Assembly: GCF_965638725.1 (NCBI RefSeq)
Contig: NC_134970.1
Coordinates: forward strand, 7,918,001-7,982,000
Direction of reading: 5' to 3'
DNA: 64,000 nt
From: Aptenodytes patagonicus
Taxonomy: Eukaryota > Chordata > Aves > Sphenisciformes > Spheniscidae
Shown here: positions 56,021 to 64,000 of the stretch, piece after piece
Numbering within the stretch: position 1 is the stretch's first letter
Layout of the letters: the number at the start of each line of letters is the position of its first letter
Notes under the pieces: generated by a model
What the model saw: the letters and a program-made list of their open reading frames with translations, nothing else
Told to the model about the DNA's origin: nothing
The model's database searches: none
Translations under genes and position numbers: made by a program

Positions 56021-59000
56021 CTAAGGAGAAAAGGAAGTTGGAATCAATGTCTGAGACCAGGCCAGCTCTAAAGAAGAGTGCAATGGGAATGCCTCATGAT
56101 TGAGAATGCTCTGAGGAATAACCATGAGAAAACACTTGCTCCAAAACCTTGCCCAAACATCTGTGTTACCCTTGTTTCTCATGGGACAGAGGAGCGACAA
56201 GAAAGGGAGTGATGCATCTCAAACCACACGCTGCCAGCAAGAGAAAGGCTTTCGACAAAAATTAAGACCCCAGGAGCCACAAAAGGAACCTGTGGACTTG
56301 GGAGGAAAGAGAGACTCTCTGTTTACCCCAGGAGAGCCAGGAAGAGCACACACAGGGACAAGGAAGTGCCCCAGCTCGTTCACAGGGAAGGGAAACCGGG
56401 TGTCCACTGCACAGGAGTGTAAATTAATAAAAATACCCCCCCCCCCCCTTCAGATGCAGAGCAAGACAAAAAGGAAAAAATGCTGAAGTGCAGCAAGCCC
56501 TCCTAGATAAGTTAAGAGGCATAATCAGAGAGGAGCAGAGCAAGCCACAGAAGAGGGCGGAGCAGCTGAAGTCTCACAGACCTGGACAAATAGATGGAAA
56601 GTATTTTGTAAGTCCCGGAAAAAGTATATGATGGTGACGGTACCGGGAAATGTACAGTAGGGGGAAAAAGCAAAACAAGCCATGTGGCGATAACAAGGAT
56701 TTACTAAAGAGCAGGAATCTTCCACCAGCAGTTTCCCTCCCCGTTCCAGCAACTGTCCTGAGATATCCGGGCAGACACCATGCGGCCGGAGCTGTGGCTG
56801 TGTGAGGTCGTCTCCGGACACCGGACAAGCCTCTTACCTCCTTGTGTATAAAAGCCTTCAGGCATCAGATGGAGTCTTGTCTGCGTTGTGTACCTTCAAA
56901 AGACAGTAGAAAAGGTTGTTTATGCAGGAAAGCACCAGACTGAATGCCGATACTTCACCTTGTTACCAGTTGACCCCTCACTCACAGGAATCCCTCAGCT
57001 CAATCCCAAACACACACAGCCCCATCTCCATCTCAGAAGAGATCTTTAAGCCCCCAAACAAACCACTGCCTCATCCCCACGTGAGCAACCTGCCCTGATC
57101 CTCTTTCCTTTCCCCTCCCTCCCTTGCCGTACCACACTGAACTGGCATTTCTTTCCCTCCTCACACAACCAGACCATGTACAGACACAGTAATAATCCTG
57201 CATATGAAAAGTGTCTGCGGTCACCAGGGACTGGTCTTCCCCAGTTGCACCACAGAGTCACGGTGTCGTCACTGATGCAGCGATGTAGGGGTGCACACCA
57301 TACATCAGCCAGCAGAAAGCATAGGAGGCGTAAGTCTTTACAGACCGTTTTTTCTCCTTCACATATTCCCTTTAAATGGTGTCTTCAACTCTTCCCAATA
57401 TGTATGTAGCTTTTGAAGTTTACAGCTTTATAAGAGATCTGAAGAAGTGCTTGTCTCCAAAGGCTTTTCTGCTGTTCATCTACATTCGTTGTTCATGCAA
57501 TAAGACAGTAAGCAACTGTACCTAATGTCTCCTAACACGCGCATGACCTGGGTTACCCCACAGCCAAGGCCGAAGACTCACCACAGGGTGAAAGTGTGGG
57601 TGGACGGGGGACCGTGTGGGTGCAGAGGCTGGACGAGAGGGGAGGCAGAAGGGGTCTCCGGCAGAGGTCGAGGGATGACTTTTCCCTGCTGTTGCAGCCA
57701 CCTTTCTCCATGAGCGGTCTGGGTCCTAGAAAGGCTGGAGCCGCATCAAGCACGGCGGGACATACTCAAGCACGTCACCGAGACCAACAGGTGGCAGCAA
57801 GAGCAGCAGAGGCAGCTCCCCTGGTAACTGCCTCCAAAAAGGGAAGGTGCTTCCCCCGGCTGCAGGGCCCATCCCTCCACTGAGGGCAGCCCTGGGGGAA
57901 AGAGGGGATTTCTCTGACACCCCTCATGAGACAGAAGCAGGTTTTGGAGACTGGCGTTGGGCTGGAGCTCCCTGACACCCGAGGGGGCTTGCTGGGCACC
58001 CCAAATTGGCTTTTCGTGTGGGACCTGGCTGAAGAGAAAGGGATCCCTCTCATGGCTGGCTCTCCCCTTTCCAAACCAGAGTCTGTACTCCCTTTGCAGA
58101 GTCCTGGCACCAAAACGCCTTGCCCCGAGGGGGGATACCTGTTTGGGACACCCAAGGTCTCGGCCCCACCTGACGCAGCCCCAGGCTGATCCGCTGCACC
58201 TGGGACCCTCTCACAGGCTTGGGCAGAAGGGGCAGTACGGAAGATGAGCAACACAGTAACCGAGCACTTGTGAACATACTTGCAGAAGCCCCTCACTGCT
58301 CCTGGCCCACCCCCACATAACCACACGACATCACGCTGTGCCCCTGAAAGCAGGGCTGGGGCAGGGGAGGGCGCCGGCCCCAGCAGGCCCGACCCGGACC
58401 CTCTCCACAGGCCACTTCTCTGCAGGCCGAGGGCCGGGGCCCGCTCTTGCACCTGGGGGCTCCGACATCTCGGCAGGGGCTGCCGGCCGCAGCCCCAGGC
58501 CCCGGCAGCCAGTGGCTAGGCCCCGTGCTGGCACTGAGGGAGAGAGCAGGAGGGCGCCGGACCGGGCCGGGCTGCAGCAGGGCTGGGCTTGGCACCCGCC
58601 GCCGGTTCCTGCTGTGAGGCTTCAGGGCGAAGGCCGGGGCCTTCTTCTGAGAAGGCCGGAGCCAGGCCCGCAGGCCGGGGTGGGCCAGGAGCAGCTGTGC
58701 CCCGAGGGCCTGGCTAGGCTGCTCTGGACACCCCCCTCATCAATGCTGATGTTCTTGGCTGAAAAGAGGAAAACGGGGAGTAACTTTGCCATGCGTGTTT
58801 ACTAGAGGCTTGTGGCCTGATCCTGTCAGGCCCCGGGTGCTGGCGGGGCTTTCCAGGTGGCTGAGTGACGCCGTGCAGCTGTAAGTGGTGACATAAATTG
58901 CTCTGGTGGCCAGTGTATGTAGCATGTCCCACCTGTGCAGTCAAGAGAGCTGGCTGGGTTTTCCTGCAGCTCCGGCCTGCGTCTCTCTCCTTCCTGCGTC

Positions 59001-59579
59001 ACCTCTTGTCGTGACGCAGTTGGGTCTGATGGGTTGGAGGTCTCCAGTTTCTGCCCAGTTCGGTCCTGGCTGGAGAATGGGAGCCAATGTTCTTGGAGGA
59101 GACGTAGGGGAGGGCACACAGAGACACAAGCAGGAGCCTCCTCTTTGGAGAAAACCAGGGAGAGACAATGCAGAGGGAAAAGGCCAGGTCAGTCCTCTTG
59201 ACACCACATTGCCCTCGGGTCCCTGGAGTGGGACATGGATGAGGGATGGGGCTGGGAAGGGCTGTCGGGAGAAAGTCATTGCTACAACTGTTTGAGGACC
59301 ATGAGCGAGTTCAAGTGATGGAGAATGGGGAAATCCTGCATTTCTGGGCTGTGGGTGTCCCCAGGGTGCTGCCGTGTCCGGTCTGCGCCCCAGGGTGTGT
59401 CCCCAGCATGTGTCCCCATGTCACAGCAGCCCTCTGTGAGGCGCCGTGCCCCGCAGGGGGGTCACAGTGGCTGGGCTCTATATTTTCCCCCTGGGGCTGG
59501 TGCTGCCCCAGTTTCTCATGGCGTTTGCGGGAGGAGCACCCGGAGGGAGCAGTGTGTCTATCCGGGGGATCCTGCTGCC
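56021..59579. other. Intergenic DNA upstream of the second MROH gene
   Basis: Moderate GC to 57.5 kb with a C10 run near 56441, then GC-rich from 57.5 kb; 58.3-58.7 kb is CpG-rich and could be promoter DNA for the MROH gene. No further formin exon was recognised. Confidence 0.45.
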
Positions 59580-62500
59580 ATGAGGAAGATGAGAGCGCTC
59601 AGAGGTGAGGGGCTGGTGGGAGGTTGGGGGCTGATGCCTGCCGGAGGCAGTGCCCGTCCCAGCTGGGGGCTGTGTCCCTGTCCCAGCTGGGTGCTGGGGA
59701 CTGCGTCCCCGTCACCTCTTATCCTGCTGCCAGGCACCTCTGAGAGGGCTCTGGCTCCATCCTCTCCCTGCCCTCCGTGGGGCAGCTGGAGACTGCTCAG
59801 AGACAACCTGGCCCGGATGGCTCTTGTTGGCTGCTCAGCCCCAGCCCTCCCGGCCTCTCCTTGCAGGGCCCCATTCCATCCCCTGCCCAGCTCGGGGCCC
59901 CCGCGCTGGACTCACTCCGGTGCGTCGCTGCTGTTCTGGCACTGGGGAGCCCGGAATGGGCCCAGTCCCCCCGGTGTGGTCTTCCCAGTGCCACAGCGTC
60001 GGGCAGAGTCCCTCCCCTCATCCCACTGACTGCCCTCTTGCCAGTACAGCCCAGCACGGGCTGTTCGTGCTGGGGGAGGCTGGGAAGATCCTCACCCCTC
60101 CCTGGTTCGAAGCCCTGCAGCCAGCAAAAGCGTTTCTTCCTTTTCTTCCAGCTCTCTGCCGATGCGTGCGTTCCCAGTCCAGACCTGCGCATCCTGAGGA
60201 TGAAGGCAGGGCAAAGGGGACGGCTGTCCCTGCAGCCGTCACTACCTTTGCGGCTGTCGGGACTTCTCTGCTAAAGCAGCTGCAAGACCATGAGGTGAGG
60301 CGGTGGGGGGTGAGGGCTCCCTTTCCCCTTCCTCGCCTGGCACTCTCCCTCTGACCTCCGCCATCCCCCATCCTCAGGAATGATTTTCTAGGCTCCTGCA
60401 AGGCCTTTTACCCTGGTGGAGCCGATCTCCCTGTCTGGCTCTCTGCTAGTGTCAGAGGTGCCACGGAAGATCTTGCCGTTCCCCGTGGCTGTCCTGACCG
60501 ATGCCTGCAGCTCGTGCCTCATGCCCAAGGCACACAGATGATCCGGGGGGCAGCCGGTCTCCCTGGGAACGAGGGCAAAGCAAGTCTCGTCACTCCCCTT
60601 TGTGGTCTGTCCCCAGGGTGACCGAGTGGAGACATACCGAGAGCTGGAGAGCGTCTTGCAGGGAGACGATGGCTGTTTGACGAGCGGTGTCGTGAACCGC
60701 CTGATAGCAGAGGTGTCCAGTGACATGCGAGCAGCCCAGGTGAGCTTGTTCTCTTTCAAGGCACCAAAGCGGCCTGCCTATGCCCCTGTTTTTTGGGGAA
60801 ATACAGAGCAGCGCAGAGATGTTCCTCGGTCATTCAGACCCAGCGGTGGTCCTAAGGGAGAAGCTCTGGGGACTAATGGGGGCATTACAGAGAATTTGAA
60901 GAGGGGACACAGAAAGCTGTGCAGAGAGGTGGACTCGGGGTTGTTTCTAAATGAGCGAGAGCTGAGTTCAAGCTCAAGGTTATTTCTCCTGCCTTGAGGG
61001 AGCGCCATGGGAACCCACGAGTTCCACGGAGAGGCCCCAGGGGGGTCTCCTGGCATCTCCGCAGAGAGGGAGAGGAGGCAGTAGCACAGGGCTGCGCTGA
61101 GGCGGCAGACACCCGGCCCGAGCACAGCTGCCCTGAGGCGTCTTGCAGGGGAGACAGGGTCATTCAGCCTGTCCGAGTGCCTCAGCCTTTTTCTTGGGAG
61201 TGTTTAACCTGTGGCGCTTTTTCAGGGTGTGACAGATGATGTGAAGACGGCCGCTAGCGATGTCCTGGTGGCTCTGGCCCGCTCCCACTTCCACTTTGTC
61301 ATGTCCGAGCTCCAGAGCCACCTGAAGGTCATGGGGAAGGTCCCTGATGAGACTGTGCTCCTCACCTTGGGCAAAATGGCCTGCAGCTACGGTATGGCAC
61401 TCTCGGCATCCTGGTTTGGGGAGGGGTCTGTGATAACGGGGAGAAGGGATCCTCCCCCTTCCTAAATGTTTTGTGTTGAACTGGGGGCTATGAAGTTGCC
61501 GTGCCTCCTTGCTCCGTGCCAGGGCCGGCTGGCAGCTCTGCCTTACCAGCCCAGTCCCGGTTCCTGGAGGGTAGGAGCACATTGGAGGCAAACCCGTGGG
61601 GTCTCTTGCCCCCCGCTGTCCTCCCCATTTCCCCAAAGGGCTTTCCTGTGTCCTCCTTGGGGAAGGCAGCCCTCCACACACCCTCTGGCTTGTCCCGCGT
61701 AGCCCAGCAGCCCCAGCCTTGCCAGCAATCGACCCCAGCCTCCCGTGTCTCTCACTGACCCTCTCGGTCCCTCTGTCCCTGTCTTCTCTGCAGCTCTGTG
61801 GTGCATCCCCTTTGTGGGAATGACACTGCTCGCCCTGCGCACCATGCTGAGCCGGGTGGGGAGTGGCCGGATCCTGCGTGCCATCTGCAGTGGTGAGTGT
61901 CAGCTCCCTGGCCAGGGCCCAGGGGCAGGGGCTGGGGTGGCCTTTGATGCCTCCGTGTGATCTCAGAGGGAACGTGGTGGGTGTCAGCCCGCAGCGAGGT
62001 CAGGCCTTGGTGATCCCAAAGTGCTGTGAGTGTGCAGAAGGAGCGGGGGAAGCCTGGGAGGTTCCTGTGTGCAGGACGTGGCAGTGCTGCGTGGAGGAAC
62101 TCCAGGGTCCCTTCCCATGGCTTCTGTTCCCCTGCTTTCCTCTGGGGTTTAAAGCCCCTGCACTGAAAGGGCGAGTATGTGGGAAGGGAAGGGCAGCGGC
62201 TGCAGTGGAAAATGCTGGAGGGGAACAGGGCATTGAGGAGGAAAAGGTGCGACGGGGAGAAGGAGAGAAACAGTGGGGTGATTGAATCCAGATACCTCAA
62301 GAGCACGGCTTGTCCTCGGATCCAGCTCTGGTCCTAGGCTGAGCCCTGCCGAGCCTGGGACTGCCCTTAAAGCAGGCTTGGGCGAGGGTGCAAGGAACCT
62401 TCCTTGCTGCAGACTCTCAGGTGCTCCCTTGTCCTTTCTCCTGGTGCAGTTCTGGAGCAATGGTCAAAAGGGGTCAATACCTACTTCTGCAACCGGGAGC

Positions 62501-63794
62501 AATGTCCCTTCCCTCGCAACGGGAAAGCGCAGCTCTGTGAAGACATTTACCCGGTCTTCCGTTACGCGGTGGTAAATTGGCTGGGCTGCGAGGAGGAAGA
62601 GGTGAGAAGTGCTGCTTTCCACGCCTGGGGCCGCAGCAGGGATGTCCACGTCAGTGGGTCCGTCTGTGCCCGGTGGGGTGCGAGCAGAGGCGGGCAGGGA
62701 AGGGAAGCGATCTGGGTGAGAAAGCACCCCAAGCCGGGAGCCTGCCAGCACATTGCCTGGGGCTGGAGGCTCCCTGGAGGGAAGCAGCCAAGTCCTGGGG
62801 CCTTTCTGCAGGGAGGGCTGGGGTACCAGCATGGGGAAATGCTCTCTCTCCTCTGGAGCGAGCCCTTCTCCTGCAGGGCAGAAGGGAAAGGGAAACCCCT
62901 CCCAGTGGGAAGGGCAGACTGGTGTCCAGGGGATGCTGAGCGCTAGGCAGACCTTCAGCCCTCCAAGCAGAGCCTCTCCCTTCCCTGTCCAGGACAAGCA
63001 GGCTGTCCTCGGGGCGGTGGCTGCCATGATGGGGGTCCTTCTGCATGAGGAGCAGCACCGAGAGCATGCCTGGGAGCAGCTCCTCTGGCTCCTGCACCAA
63101 TATCAGGAGGTCCGAGACACCTCTCGGGTCACCAAGGTGAGAAGTCGCGTCGGGCCCGGCATGGCTGCTGGGGTGGGCCTGAGCGAGTGGCACAAGGCAC
63201 TGGGGAGCTGTGGGGTGCCAGGGGGAGCTGGGCAGCCCTTCGAGAAGGAACAGGGAGAGCAGAGGAGGCCTGAGGCTTCCTGGGCTCTTTGGGCAAGAAA
63301 AGAGCAATGCCGGGGGGGGCGGGCAGGAGGGAGCCAAGAGTCCCCGAGGCTCATCTTCTCAGGAAGGGAGGCATTGGCACCTCCCTGGAGCTCTGTGTGC
63401 GGGAAGAGCTTTGCCCTAATGCCCAGGGCCACGTCCCGTCCCATCCAGTGAGGGGCAAGGTCTGACGAGTGGGAAGTGGTGGGAAACTGAGTTGTCAACA
63501 CCGGGCTCTCTTCAGAGGAAAGAGACCCTCCCGATGCTGCTCTGAGGGGAGGGCAAACAAGAAGCCCCATGCAGGAGGGTTTGGGCTTTTCCCTGGGAGG
63601 TGGTGTTAGGGACTCCCCTTATCCCACATGTGCTGCGTTTCTCCCTTCCCAAGTGACTTTTGGTGGCTTTAGCCTCCTCTTCCTCCCCCGTTCTCTTGTA
63701 GAGCCTCATCTATGTCCTGGAGACGCTGGAGGGAGTTCAGACCCCAATCCCACAGGGCATGGCTGTTGCCATCAGCACGGCTGTGCACCGCCAG
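59580..63794 (+). CDS. MROH-family gene, 5' part with start codon, 8 exons, continues past the window
   Basis: Exons: 59580-59604 (ATG), 60152-60294, 60617-60739, 61226-61391, 61794-61892, 62450-62601, 62993-63136, 63702-63794; 945 nt, 315 codons, phases consistent, no stop. The N-terminus is short and basic (MRKMRALRALCRCVRSQSR), then helical HEAT-type repeats begin with TTFAAVGTSLLKQLQDHE. Segments such as DVLVALARSHFHFVMSELQS and ETVLLTLGKMACSY are typical of MROH N-terminal repeats. It has the same strand and splice style as the gene at the left edge, which supplies the family's later part, so the two are probably paralogues in one cluster. The start was chosen because this 25-nt exon joins in phase to the next; the ATG four codons on is an alternative. 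Molecular role in birds is unknown. Confidence 0.85.
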
Positions 63795-64000
63795 GTAAGG
63801 GGAGCCTGCGCCCTGCCACCGGCCTGGGGCCTGCACACCTGATTGCCGTGGAGGGGAAAGACCTGCCAGCTGGCAGGGAAGGGAAAGGCAGGACAGGGCA
63901 GGGCAGGGCATCCCTCCGCCAGGATTTGTGAGCTGGGTGCCACGTGGGTGCCACGTAGGTGCCTTAAGGCTGCAGGAGGCCTGATCCTGGCGGTTTGGAA

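Overview
The window is vertebrate nuclear DNA and almost certainly avian. Genes are split into many short exons with GT..AG introns. CR1 LINEs end in the (ATTCTATG)n tail typical of birds, there are several bird-type endogenous retrovirus (ERV) LTRs, and GC-rich gene blocks alternate with an AT-rich block. I see no bacterial features, tRNA, rRNA or CRISPR. All exon models come from reading splice sites and phases by eye, without alignment.

Left block (1-12.35 kb, + strand): the 3' part of a maestro heat-like repeat (MROH) family gene, 23 exons with consistent phases. It ends in a short terminal exon and an AATAAA, and appears to lack the family's C-terminal HEAT repeats. Right block (59.58-64 kb, + strand): the 5' part of a second MROH gene, from its start codon through eight exons and running off the window. 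The window therefore lies within or beside an MROH cluster.

Middle-left (14.8-31.2 kb): a composite decayed ERV (14.77-18.27 kb) whose two LTRs do not match; a 5'-truncated CR1 (19.6-20.86 kb) lying inside a GGA-rich simple repeat; and a complete 12-exon SUN-domain gene (23.07-30.08 kb, + strand, 398 aa, SUN3/SUN5-like). SUN proteins sit in the inner nuclear membrane and pair with KASH proteins to form LINC bridges; the SUN3/SUN5/SPAG4 branch acts mainly in spermatids. A ~200 bp unidentified repeat occurs on both sides of the SUN gene.

Centre (31.16-38.49 kb, - strand): a two-LTR provirus with gag, pro, pol and env, all interrupted by frameshifts or stops. Its gag lacks a zinc knuckle and its first ATG overlaps the candidate primer-binding site. 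No target-site duplication is visible.

Right-centre (38.5-59.5 kb): AT-rich gene-poor DNA to about 49 kb, with an eroded CR1 and a rearranged LTR element that keeps a 5-bp target duplication; then a CpG island (49.6-50.4 kb) with pentamer repeats, another CR1 3' end, a 146-bp tandem array (53.6-54.3 kb), and exons on the - strand resembling the FH3 region of a diaphanous-type formin, one with a disabled splice donor. Besides the two MROH genes and the SUN gene, no other clearly functional gene was recognised.
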